Source: Amia ocellicauda (taxonomy: Eukaryota; Chordata; Actinopteri; Amiiformes; Amiidae). From it: a DNA stretch of 64,000 nucleotides. Where the stretch lies: positions 4,237,444-4,301,443 of the forward strand of contig NC_089863.1 of the NCBI RefSeq assembly GCF_036373705.1, read 5' to 3'. This document shows positions 24,062-35,974 of this stretch, one piece after another (position 1 is the stretch's first letter; each line of letters opens with the position of its first letter). A program made the position numbers and the translations under genes. Under the pieces are notes generated by a model. The model ran no database searches and was not told where the DNA came from. It worked only from the letters and a program-made list of their open reading frames with translations.

Positions 24062-24950
24062 ACGATAGAGTGCGAGTGTGTCGTGTGTAAATGTGTGCTT
24101 GTGTGCGTGTGTATTTAGGCGGTGTGATGTTAATTCATTCTGTTTTTGTTTAAAATCCGTTGTGTGGATTGTTGATTGAAATCTATGCGTCACTTTATGG
24201 ATTAACAGACAGAAACAAACAAGAGAAACAACTAATATTTGATTGATTAATCTGTTAATATCGTTTTGGTCCAGATGGGCACATTAAGAATTTAATACTT
24301 AATCATCTAATTTAAGAAGCACCGATTAGAGTTTTCAAAAATCTGTTTCAGAACATTTTTCCAAATAGTATTAATAAAATGTTTTATGACCAAACCGGGT
24401 CCTGTATTTTTGACATGTCTGACTGAAACCAGACGTTCCGCCGTTTAATTTCTATTGAAAAAAAGTGTATTTAATGTTGTAGGACAGGGCAATTTGTATG
24501 TATATGTTTAATGCATGCGCTTTTAAAATAATATGGTTTAATACAAGTTGAGAGAGAGAGAGAGAGAGAGAGAGTGTATTCGGTAAAATAACATCTTGTA
24601 AAGACATCGCAGAGCCGAGTCGTTCTTCATCTCAGCGCTTCTCAGCCAAGTTTAAGCCGCAGCCAAAAAAAGATTGTATTTTTTTCTTCCTTCTTTATAT
24701 TGGTCTGTCTGGTGTCGTACCTATATAGGCTGCGAGTTCAGTCTGGATCTAGGGAGAGCGACAGGGGAAGTGTGTTACTTTAATATAACCATTTAATATG
24801 GATCCAGTTGTATAGTAACACCCTTTCCCCCGTGTCCCCTCTATGGCCAGTCCGTGTGTACTGGGAACACAGTGTCATGAGGGAAACCGTGCGACTCTAG
24901 ACTGTCCCGGTACCGACATATCTGATCCAATTTATATAAGCATGCACATA

Positions 24951-25137
24951 CATTCTTAGAGCTATTGTTTTATATTGAACACATTCTGTATTTGTTGAGG
25001 GACAACACATCTCTATGTTAACATTTACCAACGCAAAACACGATCATAATTTTTAGTACAAGTCTGTCTATGGGAAAGCACAACACTGTGTTACAAATAA
25101 TGTAATTTGGTCAATTTTAACACAAGTTCTAAGAGTG
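24951..25137. mobile_element. Same foldback MITE family, copy 3
   Basis: Left end CATTCTTAGAGCTATTG, right end AAGTTCTAAGAGTG, with TTGAACACATTCTGTATTTG near the left and GTCAATTTTAACACAAG near the right. Both arms are present. Confidence 0.75.
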
Positions 25138-25578
25138 CATTTACACACACACACACACACTTTTTTGAATTCATATTAGAAATGGTTATTATGATTATAA
25201 ATGACACCCTATTGCGTTTTGATTGATTGATTGGTTGTGGCTTCCTGCAATAAATTATACCGCAGTGTAGAGATTGGTAGTATTCAGTTTTGATCTGGTT
25301 TGCCAAATCACGTTAAAATATCTCACTCGATGGTGCTGGCGGTCCTCCCAGTCTCGGTAATGTGTGAAAACAACAGTGTAACATAATATAATAAAGCGTA
25401 ATTCATATATCTTATTTATTACTGTATTGGAAATGTAAAATATCTGTATTATCAGCCCGGGGAGCGGCCTGCCTTATAAAATGGACGAAGCTCGTTGTGT
25501 GTCGAATTCTCGGCCTATGTGTCTCAGAGTCCACAATTAAATTCAGTTTACTTATAGCGCATATAATTTACAAGTTCC

Positions 25579-25579
25579 A

Positions 25580-25639
<60 letters not shown>

Positions 25640-25644
25640 TAATA
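25579..25644. repeat. (AAT)n microsatellite
   Basis: About 20 uninterrupted AAT units followed by AAC units. Further AAT runs lie at about 26821-26870, 27210-27241 and 48194-48250. Confidence 0.95.
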
Positions 25645-26059
25645 ACAACAACAACATACAAACCAATCAATAAATAAGAATGCATTATAATAACCTTTGA
25701 CAGTAATAATAATAATAATAATAATAATATGAAATTATTACGGAATTATTATAAATATAAAATAATAAGCAGAAGAAAACACAGTATATTTTGTTAATTA
25801 ATTGGTACTGATTTGGATAGAAAGAGTGAGAGATTTGCGACAAACATCCATATAAACGAGTTAGAAACCACAGACCCTGTGAAATATTAATAAACAAATG
25901 CATTAAATTATAATTATTGTTGCAGTAATAAACCTAAACCATGAAATGACTGAACATTAAAACTATGCACAATGTAGCAGGAATAATAATAATATTTTAC
26001 ATGAATACATCAAATACGTTATTAAATATGCAACTCAAAATATCAATGTTCACTGCGTT

Positions 26060-26275
26060 ACCCATTATTACACATTTAGAACTCTGTTAGAATTTACCAA
26101 ATTAAAAAACAATAATGTGTCTGTGTAACATACTAATGTGTATTTCTAAGACAACAATGTGTTTCTCCCCACACAGACTTGTTAAAAATACGTTATGTTG
26201 TTGTGCTTTGGTGAATTTAAGTCTAAGCTATGTTGTCCTTGAACAAACACAGAATGTGTTAAATTTAACACATTC
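26060..26275. mobile_element. Same foldback MITE family, copy 4 (diverged)
   Basis: Shares CACACAGACTTGTTAAAAAT, GCTATGTTGTCCTTGAAC and AACACAGAATGTGTTAAA with the other copies. The outer ends are eroded. Confidence 0.65.
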
Positions 26276-26822
26276 GTGACTGTATTATTATTATTATCAT
26301 CACCCACGAAACATAATTGTAAACCGCTTAACCACCGTTTGACAGCGGGCAATACATTTTAATGACAAATCCCCCAGTTGCAGCTCAATCTCTCGCTCCG
26401 GACTCCCGGGTTGTGTTTCTGAATGATTGCCATTTCCTTCGTGCATCAGACTTAAATCAAGGTTTCCGTTTCCCTCCCGATGGGCAGCGTACTCTACTGT
26501 AATGTAAAATATTCACAAGAAGCCTATATATGTAAAGTATTTCATGTTGCCAATTTATGTACTGAATAACTGATTGATTTAATTTATATAGTAGTTCATA
26601 TTTAAATCTACCCCTCACCTTAAAAGAACAAGTGTCTGACCTGTAGGTTAAAATTGGTCGATATACAACGTTGAACTCGTTTTTAAATTCACAGGCCTAT
26701 CTGTAAATTACTACTAACTGTACATAACTGAAAGTGCGCTTTTGTAATAGTAACAATAGGAAATTTTTAATAACAATCAAACAACAACAGCAACCATATT
26801 AATACTTAACAACAACAATAGT

Positions 26823-26874
<52 letters not shown>

Positions 26875-27207
26875 AACCCAGTTTTCGACAGTATATTTAC
26901 AAAGATGTGATTAAACACAAGTTGAGGATGTAGTGAGAAATAACAAATTATATTTAAAAACAATAGAGAAAGACGTGGAAATAGCATTAGAAAAGGCGCG
27001 GGTATCCTTACAGCGTGCGACGCGTTCTGCACAGAAGACCCGTATATTGATTATGGCTATAGCCCTTACAGTCTATATAGATTATATCGTTCTTATCACA
27101 CGTTCTCGTTTTTTAAAGCAGAAACGTTTCTCTGTAAATATTCGGTCACAGCACACGCATAAAAACTTACACCTTTACCTGTATATTATGTATTTTTATT
27201 ATTATTA

Positions 27208-27242
<35 letters not shown>

Positions 27243-28754
27243 GTCTAAATCGAGGAAGAAGTTTCATTTTAAAAATCAGGAATATTCTCTTCTGTTCAAA
27301 ACCACAAAAACACCTTCACATGTTCTTGCCTGTCACAGACCCTTGTGATCGCCTCACAGGATTGTCATATATTTGCGTTTCTCTTGTGAACTTTTTCCCA
27401 TCCGAGAAATGTGAGTTTAAGGTCAGCGATCCGCACTTGTACCGATATAACCATGAGCACATTTTTCTTTTACTGGAATTACGTGTGAACACAAACGCGC
27501 AATATGATGTAGGCTACTTGTTTACAGCAATTAAATATAATAATAATAAAAATCACATCATAACAATACAGGCAGTAAAATTAATAAATACATATCTGAT
27601 TCCCTGTAAACCTGTGCAGAGTTTTCTATTCTACGCTTTGAGACCAGCTTTAGGCTCCGTGTCTCGTCCACAGTGTTGCGCCAAAGTGTTTAATTGTACA
27701 TCGTGAAAAACAAACAAACAAGCAAGCAAACACCCCGAGAGAGTGGGTGATATCAATTAAGAACAAACCGACAGTTAATTAAGCCGACACCCCAATTAAT
27801 TACCTTGCTCGTTCGCGGTCTAGGCGTATCGCTTCGGCGCCTCTTGGTTTGGACGGCACAAGTGACTGGACTTGGGGGGGGTCCATAAACGAGTTGGTAG
27901 AGGGAGAGAGAGAGAGAAGCATGCAGGCAGGCAGGGTGATGTTTGTGTGTTTGTGTGTGTGTGGGTGGGGGGGTAAATGTGCATACCCGTAGCGCCACTC
28001 ACCATATCAGTGCCAAGTCTTGTCTGCCCAAGTGCCATGTCTCTCGGTGCCACCCTGCCCAGGCCCGGTCACCCTCACGGCTCCACGGGAACAGACTCTC
28101 TCTCTGCCCCGGTCCCGGACCCAGGAGGGAAGGGGCTTTCCGCTGGTGACGTAGCAAATCCCTCCGTGGCTCGTACCCAGACGCGTGTGATTAGTTTCCT
28201 AAAGGTCGTATTTACTTAATTGAAGCCTTGTGTGGCGTAATTAGTCAACCGACCCATTGGGCTGGTTGAACAGTTATCCCGGTTCAGGCTTGGATTGAAG
28301 ACGCATAGAAGCCCCATGACTGTTATTTTCAATGAGAAGAAAAAAGTTGAAAACTAAATAATAAAACGAAACACACACACAGCGGCCAGTTCTCACGCTT
28401 TTTACACCATGTCAGCTTTGGATTTATTGGGGCAGAGAGATTGAGAGACGCGGTGACAGAGGTGGGGGGCGGAGGCGGCCGGACGAGTGAGGGAGAGACA
28501 GATGCAGGGAGAGCCAGAATATTCCAGGGACACGCATAAATCTGATGGATTACTTCCCCCTGGCCGCCTGTTTTGCAGGTGCGTGAAGAGAAAGGAGAGA
28601 CCATAAAATAAGAGCAAATCCTCAATTACCACTCGGTGCACAGCACTCCCGCGAAGGTGACGTAAGACAGAAGTGACGTAAGACGGCAAGAGACAGGCTA
28701 AAGCGACAACAACAAAAACAGGGATCCGATCACTCTAAAATGTGGTCGGCCTGC

Positions 28755-29070
28755 CAACGCTAATCTCAATTACTTAATTGAACCCTTAATTAAACTAATT
28801 ATTCCTGAAATCAGAGTCTTCATTACTTTAAACAGTAGGGTGTTAACTATAGAATTGTAAAAAGAACGTAGTGAAGAACTAACTTTTTAATAACAAAAAT
28901 TAAAAAGTAAACTAAGCAGATAAAGTAATTGAGAGCACAGTTGGAACAAAAACCAGCAAGGTTGGGAACACTGAATTAAGGTTTTCAATCACTGAGTACT
29001 GAAGTTAGGAGTGTCAGACTCCAGTCCATTGTCTGCTGGTTTTTGTTTGAATAAGAGCTCCCAATTATTT
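28755..29070. mobile_element. Diverged foldback element (GGAACAAAAACCAGCA family)
   Basis: Contains TTGGAACAAAAACCAGCA (about 28940-28960), the AATTACTTAATTGAACCCTTAATTAA block (about 28768-28795), and a second arm with CTGCTGGTTTTTGTTTGAA (about 29033-29051). These match the clear foldback at 41045-41206. Exact ends not resolved. Confidence 0.5.
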
Positions 29071-30186
29071 AGTGAGGTAGGGTTTAATATCTAAAACCAT
29101 TTTATTTTTATAGCAAATAGCTTACAATTTGATCCCTCAAAACATTGAATGCTCAGGACATTACAGAGTAAGGAGAGAGTAGTGTTCACTTTATGGTTTA
29201 ATTATACCAATTAAGGAGCAAATAGAATGAAACCCTGCAGACACCCCACGATTGCAGTCATTACATTAACAGGCTTGGAGAATCATTAAACCTATGGGAT
29301 TCAGATGCAGGGTCAAGGGGGACTCCTAGATTCTTAGTGGACTAAAAGTGAGAGTGTGGGGTTCGATTCCCTTGGGGCACACCTGTTAGGAGAAGCATGG
29401 GAGAGCAGTAGGCAAAGACTGGAAGGTTGGCCTGGAGGATGGAGTGATGGGGACACACACACACACACTTGAATCAGCAAGAGATAGTGGCAGTGGAGTG
29501 AGGCCTGCAGAAGCTGAACAACACGAGGGTCAAAGTGGTGAAAGGGAGTTTGGATTTTTTATTTTTTTTCCCTACTTCTAGAGTTGGAGGGAGTGGGTAA
29601 AGAGGGAGAAAAGGTTGGAAGGATTAGCAGAATTCAAAGTGCATTGAAGCAAGACTATTGAATTGAGAAGAAATCAGAGAGGGCAGTCAAGAGTTTGGAC
29701 CTCTTCCCCGTCTTCACAGCAGGACATGGAGTGAGGGGAGGTTGAAGGCAATCTAGGGCTCAGCAGATAATCAAGGGAAGTAGTACAGTTGACAGAAAGG
29801 AGTTGAAGGGAGAGCAGTGGAAGGAGGAACATCAGAAAGTGACAGGAGTGACTAGGGTGGAGATTGAGTGGTGGGCTGGGAGGTCCAGAGGGGCCAGTGT
29901 GGAAGGGGAGGATCTACAGAGGATGAGGTCCAGCTGCCAATCTTGGGACAGGGACTGTGCCCAGTTCTGCTGTGGCAACAAACATGCAGGCACTTGCTCC
30001 AGGCCAGGGAGCTAGAGAAACCCAGCACCTTAACTTAGCCAGGATTTAAGACGTCTTCTAGAGGAAGAGATCAGGTCAGAAGACTAAAAGTAGATCAGTG
30101 GCAAACCGAAGCCCCCAGCTAAGCACAGAGGACAGTGACCAATGCAGAAATGAGTCCGAGGCAGCAGTTTAGAAAATAAGCACATC

Positions 30187-30192
30187 TTTAAT
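30187..30192 (-). terminator. Polyadenylation signal ATTAAA of the first ZPB/ZP4-type gene
   Basis: On the - strand ATTAAA lies about 20 bases after the stop codon (30215-30213). The very short 3' UTR is in keeping with compact ZP transcripts. Confidence 0.6.
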
Positions 30193-30212
30193 AGGTCATC
30201 ACCCCCCGACAG

Positions 30213-32214
30213 TTACTGTTTGACAGGCTCCCCCTGGCGTCGAGCTCTCGCCACAACCACCAGCACCAGAACACAGAAGGCAAGCGCAGTGCAGGCGGCC
30301 ACTCCCAACACACTGTAACTGAAGGCCAGGGGCACTGTGGAGACAGGGGAGGGACAGGCAGGTCAGTAGACTCTGCCAGGGCTCGACCTGGTGTCCAAGA
30401 TCTCTCCTCCACACTCACCTCCACTAAGCAAGTCCTTCTCAGACGCGGAACTATTTGGCAGCTCAGAGAGCGTCAGGATCAACTCTCCACTGGACACCAC
30501 TGCGGTCTCCCTAGAGGTCCTTTTCATTGGGGCAAGAGCTCTTTCTGCAGGGAGGGAAGAGAGAAGTACAGGGAAGGCCACAGGAACAATTAAGGTCCAT
30601 GTGTACTAAGGAGACCAGAGACAGCTTCTCACTTGGTCTACTGCACTGCTGGACACAGGTGTCTGTGGAAGTGGGATAGCACACTGCTGCACTGCAGTGA
30701 ATGAACACCTGGGAGATGGAGGACAGCAAGACAAGATTAAAGGTCCCAATTAGAGTTTTGGGGAAAACAAAACCTAGTCTGCTGGTCAATAGGCCAATGA
30801 CTCACCGTCTCCGTCAGTGGGGTCCGCGAGACCTGGTCTACAAAGGCGAACATCTGGACCATGAAGCGCTTGTAGTGCGTTGGGTACAGCAGCCCAGAGG
30901 AGCCACCCACAGGAATCAAGCTGGTCTGGTACAGGTCATCTCTGTATGGACACCTGGAAGGACAACCACACCCAGGTCAAAAGCTCTGCCTAAACAAACA
31001 AGCTGGCCAGTCAGAGATACAGGGCTCCCATTACCCATTGACCAGCAGGCTCCACTGGGGCTGGCCAAGGGGGTTGGATGTGGATGTTGCCCAGCAGTCT
31101 TCCAAGGTCAGGATGATGTTGGGGTCAGTCCTGTTCAGGATGCGAACCTCAACATACACAGGATCCCGCAGGACCTTGGTCACAGGGTAGTCCACATCCC
31201 TGTAGTACGAGTCATACACAGCTTCTACAGAGGAACAGCAGGGGCGTTAGGAAGCCAACATGCATTGGAAGCCATTCACTGCCACGGCCCTGTGGACGGC
31301 TGGGCACAGTACCGGTTGCAATCCTGAGCTCCACATTGAGAGGTCCTGGGACCACAGCAGGAGGTGGAGGGGCCACAGTGTTGACGATAGCCTCCAGAGG
31401 AACCACCTCACCATCCGAATACCTGCACTGGAAAGACAACCTGGAGGAAAATAGGGATCCATTAGACGGAATGGATCCCAGCAGAGTATGAAGTAGAGGA
31501 CACTTCTAGACTCACTTAAAGATGCTGTCCCTGGTGATAGAGCCCAGAGGTCCATCTTGCACATCCACTCCAGAGGACAGCATGTTCTCATACAGCAGGT
31601 CTCCCCCCTCAGCCTGGAACACCAATCACAGCCCACATTAGACACCAGACAGGGGGCACAGCAGGCAGCAGCTCCACACAGGGCTGCGATGCTCCTGGCA
31701 GTGCTGGGAGAGGCTCACCTTCAGGATGCTGCCACAGGCACTGACAGGGAACTGGAACTTGGCAAAGCCAGCAGTGGTGCCAACAGGACTGCAGGGGGCG
31801 CTCTGACCCCCCAGCAGGCTGACGGTATCGAGGCTCAGCGGAGGGGTGGTGACGTCCCTGGGCACCACAAGCACGAACTGCCCATCCGTGGTGCACTGCA
31901 CCGTCACTGCAGGGAGAGGGCAGTATTGTAGCGAGGATTCAATTACACCAATAAGAGACATGGCTGTAGATTTAGATTTTAATGGTGAACCTCTCACCAT
32001 TATTGCTGTAGTAACAGCGCTGTCTGGCCCTCTGATCAAAGCAGCAGTCACTCGCCTCACAGTCCACGATACTGAAAGCCGGGTCTCCACACGCCATCTT
32101 CTCAGCCTCACTGACCTGACATTTCTGAACCTGGGCTAAAGACACATCAATGGCTGCTGCCAGCAGCACAGAGACAGAAATCCAGACCCACACACTGATC
32201 CTCGAATCCTCCAT
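30213..32214 (-). CDS. Egg-coat ZP protein, ZPB/ZP4 type (trefoil + ZP), copy 1
   Basis: Exons: 32214-31998, 31906-31719, 31613-31516, 31440-31313, 31224-31035, 30953-30806, 30708-30633, 30544-30419 and 30334-30213. All are GT-AG and the frame closes (430 aa). Order: signal peptide (about 1-27, VSVLLAAAIDVSLA); P-type trefoil (CQVSEAEKMACGD, DCEASDCCFD, QRCYY) directly after it; ZP module with its cysteines (VQCTTDGQF, SACGSILK, LTLEDCWATSTSNP, FIHCSAAVC, DTCVQQC); a basic stretch (APMKRTSR) that may be the cleavage region; and a C-terminal membrane anchor (VLGVAACTALAFCVLVLVVV) with RARRQ after it. Known family role: oocyte-made glycoprotein that polymerises into the egg envelope. There is no Pro/Gln-rich N-terminal repeat of the teleost liver-choriogenin sort. 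Trefoil+ZP fits ZP1/ZP4/ZPB, and which of these is unresolved. It appears intact. Confidence 0.93.
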
Positions 32215-32258
32215 TGCAAAACACTGGAAACAAAATAGCAAGAACCGGCGCTCAGCTC

Positions 32259-32301
32259 CTTAAATACTACGGTGCCCTGATTGGCGGAGGGCTGCGATTG
32301 G
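32259..32301 (-). promoter_or_regulatory. Core promoter of ZPB copy 1: TATA-like box and two CCAAT boxes
   Basis: Reading the - strand: CCAAT at 32301-32297 and at 32284-32280, then TATTTAAG at 32266-32259, about 45 bases before the start codon. The same spacing and words occur before ZPB copy 2, so the module was duplicated with the gene. Confidence 0.65.
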
Positions 32302-33842
32302 ACGATTGCTGAAACAATCCCGCAGGATGGGTGCTGAATTATCAGCCAATCGATTTTCTCACATTCTTGTGCGTTTTGTATTTTGTACTGCTTGTATTAC
32401 TGCGCTTTTGTAATGCTTTGAACTGTGTCTTGTGTAAACTGTAAAGCTAGGCACACACTACATGAATTTTAGCCCGATTTAGCCATCTGAGAAATCTGTG
32501 TATTATTTACAACTCGAATCGGTACGGGTCGTGTAAGGTGACGTGATCAGTCACACATTCGAGGAGACTGGCAGCAACCAATCAGAATCGAGCTGATTGA
32601 AGAAGAAAAGAAACATGAAAGGAGAATTCGATTTTCCTAAGTATTTATTCAAATACTTCAATACAAATAGTTGTTTTTGGGAAGGAGTTTACTAATTAAA
32701 CCAATATTTTCAAATTACAATACCAATTCATATCTTGTAATTGACCCAGTCTCCGCAATGCATATTGTGGGATGGATATAGCATAGCATAGCAACAGCTG
32801 CGAGCTCGTGAGTATCCAGCTCGATGTTGGTTTACTTTTTCTAACGTGAAAAATCTCACGCATTGACGTTTTGAAAAGGGGATAGCGTTGAGATGCGAGT
32901 GGGTGTAATTGATCATACAGATCCAGATAAGTGTTTTGTCTTATTTTAGAGCCGTGTTCATATCCAACTATCACAATGGAGTTCTGTCTGCTGGAATACA
33001 GGTATAAGTCAGAGATAAAAAGAAAGGTAGAAAACATCACTACAATCCGACCTCTGGGCAAAACAGCATCGGAGAGGTTAAGAGACTTGTGTCCGAGACC
33101 GGCTCCTCAATATAAGATGCAGAGTCCATTGGCGCCCCCTAGTGACTGGAGCGGTACATTTTCTCCAAAGCTGTTCTAGTTTGCTGTAGTAAATAACTAC
33201 ATTTCTTCCACCTATAAACGAGTTTAAAGCACATACTCCCTCTTCAACTTGTGCAAAGACCATCTTACCAGAGCTAGAAAGTCAAGGATCTGCTTTTAAT
33301 CGATGTGTTCTTGGTGCCCTCTCTACGCTATGCTAGTAGCAGAGGGAAATCCCTCACTTTATCCCCACCTCCAACAGAAGTGCAGTGAAGTGTAGGTGCA
33401 ATATAGAGCCCCATTACATTTACACATGACTGTGGGCACTATGCACTAGCTCCCTGGAAGTCCATCATATAACACAGCAAGATAAATATTTGAGAATATA
33501 AATTAAGGTGGGGGTAAACCCCAGGGCGTGGGGGGGGCGTGGGGGGGCGTGGGGGGGGGGGGGGGGGGGCACTTGTCAGAGACGCCACCACCTTGATGGA
33601 AACTGATTCTCTACCCTTGAAATTCAGAAGTAAAATAAAATATACCCTTTATTATAGGAAGGAATGAGTGATCAACCTAAGAACACTTAAATGTGTCCTA
33701 CACACAGGTTACAGTTTATTACTGTTGAGTACAGCCCAACACAGCAGAAACTGGATCATTCCAGTCAGGTGAGTGTGCAGGAGGGCTGAGGAAGCCTGAA
33801 CACAGAAGAGCAATGACACCAGGGTCCACTTGCTTTCACACT
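32302..33842. other. Spacer between ZPB copy 1 and the ZP3-like pseudogene
   Basis: No exon recognised. Contains upstream DNA of ZPB copy 1 and the G-rich run at 33526-33569. Confidence 0.6.
33526..33569. repeat. G-run (GGGGGGGCGT)n with a 19-20 G homopolymer
   Basis: Two to three GTGGGGGGGC units precede an unbroken run of about 20 G. Such DNA can form G-quadruplexes and is prone to length error in sequencing. Confidence 0.9.
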
Positions 33843-33908
33843 TTTATTAGATCTTCAGCACCAGTCTACTTTGCCCCCTCCCCCCCAACAGACCCCAGGA
33901 CAGAAATG

Positions 33909-35974
33909 TCAACTCCTCCAGGAGACACCTAGAAAGGAAGAGAAACTCATTAGAAGCAACACTATCCTAGGGCAAGTTAATGGATTTTAAAGAGCTGCCA
34001 TAGGATTTAAGCACCTGAAACTGAACAGTGGTTTTAAAAACTGCTACAATGTTAGAAGCCCTATGTGAACTCAAGCATAGGTCACAGTATCACATGCTCA
34101 TACCACATCATATGTACAGGACAGCTGACCGTTATGGGAAAGTGTGACTCTTGTGCCCAGTAGCCCCCCAGTATGTCCTTGGGGCTTTTCCAGGGTGCTT
34201 CAGGAAAGGTCTTGGGGGGTGTGAAGTACTGTGCCTGGGTTTTGAGCGACCTCTGATTGTCAGGGGGCCAAGAACCCCCTCCCAGTCTGGACAGGGCAAG
34301 CACAAGAGTGGACACTGAATTAACTGCTCATCAAATCTTTGGTTTGAAGCCCCAAAGAGATAAACATCCCCTCAGTTCAACCAGCAGATGGAGACAGGAT
34401 GCATGATACCTGCGTTGGGAGTCTGATCTCTAGCTCTCCCGGAATATCTGGACTGGAGGGCAGAGCCACAGCTGGAGTCACAGCAAGCGCACACTGGGTC
34501 GCTCCCGTCCACAGACTGCCACCTAGAGAGACCAGGGGGGTCAGCAGGAGCTCTAGAGAGCACAGGCCCCCCAGCCCCTCCTGGACACCGACCTGTTGGC
34601 TCCAGTGTTGAAGGAGCAGGCCTTGTTCACAGAGTCCACGTCCTGCGAGGCTGTGGTCACCTTCAGCAGGCAGGTGATGTAGATCTGGAGAGCAATGGAG
34701 AGGCATGACTCTCCCACCAATAGACAGGACAGCCCTCACAGCTCCACACAGTCACCCCACAGGGACTCACCGAGCTCCTGGAGTCCTGATTGAACCTGAA
34801 GGCGTCCAGCTGCATCTGGAGTTTGGTGGAGTCCAGGGGCCTCGGCATGAACTGGGAGCTGGAGCCGGTCACCTTGGCATCACTCAGACACCGGAGAAGG
34901 CCAACACAAGGGTCTCCATTAGCATCCAAGGCCAAGCAGCCTCTGATAGCAAGGTCCCAAAACAGAAGACTTAACAGCTAGCGTGAGGGCACAGACTCAC
35001 CCGTGGTTGCCAATGAAGGTGTAGCTGGGGGAGGAGGTCTGGTCAGGCTGCAGGGTGGCCACACAGCTGTCCACAAACAGCCGCAGGGGCACATGGTTGG
35101 CCTGGTTGACGGAGGCTTGGATGTTCATGACGTCCCCCAGGAAGTATACGTTGGAGGGTCTCTGTGAGCTCCAGTCATCTGTGGAGACATGAAACCCCTC
35201 CAGCACAGAGCAGCGGCCCTGCAGAGTAAGAGGGGTGGAGGGGTCGAGCCCTACCAGTCATGAGCTGGAGGTGAAAGGGACCCAGGTGTGGAGCCAGGGA
35301 GAGGACAGATGAGGACAATGTCCACATGAACCAGGACTTCCATTGCCAGGGAATGGAGTCTGGTTTCAACCCAGTCAGTCCGGCACTACAGAGCTCTGAG
35401 GAAGAGCATGTTCTTCTCACCTCATGTAGCTGCACTGCACGCTCACCACCGCGGGATTGGTTCTCACGATGGGGGTGTTGGGAAGCGGGCTCGGGTTGTA
35501 CTGGAGCAAGAAGCTGTACACGAGCTTGTCCCCCATGGTCTACAGGACAGAGGGAATAAGCGGTTAAGAGTTTGCAGTTCAATGCTGCTTGGAGACAGGA
35601 GTCAAACATCACAGCCATACCGACAGCACGCTGCCACAGCCCTGCAGCTCTGACTGGAAGAACAGGATCTGCACCGAGTCATCCTCTGTGTCCACCGGGC
35701 AGCCCCCCAGGTGGACATCTGAGGCCTCTATCAGCTGGCCGGTGCCGAACAGGTCTCGCTTCACTGACACCTGGATATTCGTCTCTCCACACAATGCCGA
35801 CACCACCTGGGAGAGGTTCTGGCCCGATGGACCAGAGTCTCATAAAACTACCTTAGTTGCAAGTGGCTGTGCGGGGGGTGCCTTCCAATGCCGGCGCCTA
35901 CGTCTGGCATTACCAAGTGCCACAAACACAAACAGCACCAACAGCCCACAACAAGAATCACTAAAAGCCACCAT
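33909..35974 (-). pseudogene. zp3: ZP3-like egg-coat gene with in-frame stop and damaged acceptor
   Basis: Exons: 35974-35621, 35539-35421, 35385-35255, 35178-35001, 34891-34771, 34684-34593, 34522-34410 and 33928-33909. Eight exons, as in the intact copy at 52.8 kb, with matching phases; total 376 codons counting one internal stop. Start: a hydrophobic leader (CCGLLVLFVFVALGNA) follows ATG 35974. Codon 45 is TGA (35842-35840). The exon 5 acceptor reads CG (34893-34892) where the other copy has AG. ZP3 hallmarks remain: [59 protein letters not shown] and the CACCDSSC cluster. AATAAA is at 33848-33843 (-). Either a recently inactivated gene, a null allele, or (less likely) a gene rescued by unusual splicing. 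There is no membrane anchor. Confidence 0.82.

Larger units (their letters stand above)
22012..30186. other. AT-rich gene desert
   Basis: No convincing exon on either strand. Contents: foldback element copies (listed separately), a TA repeat (about 22769-22802), a GA repeat (about 24550-24575), AAT microsatellites, and a GC-richer patch around 28000-28140 that could be a CpG-type element but has no linked gene. Short frames in the region have no recognisable domains. Confidence 0.6.

Noticed and set aside
26933-27214. 93-codon + frame in the AT-rich desert
   Set aside because: Biased composition, no domain and no splice partners.
28000-28140. GC-rich patch as a promoter
   Set aside because: No gene start could be linked on either side; noted only in the spacer description.
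35821-35865. 45-base micro-intron as the main explanation of the ZP3-like stop
   Set aside because: Frame-neutral with GT and AG ends, but shorter than normal vertebrate introns and absent from the intact copy; kept only as an alternative.
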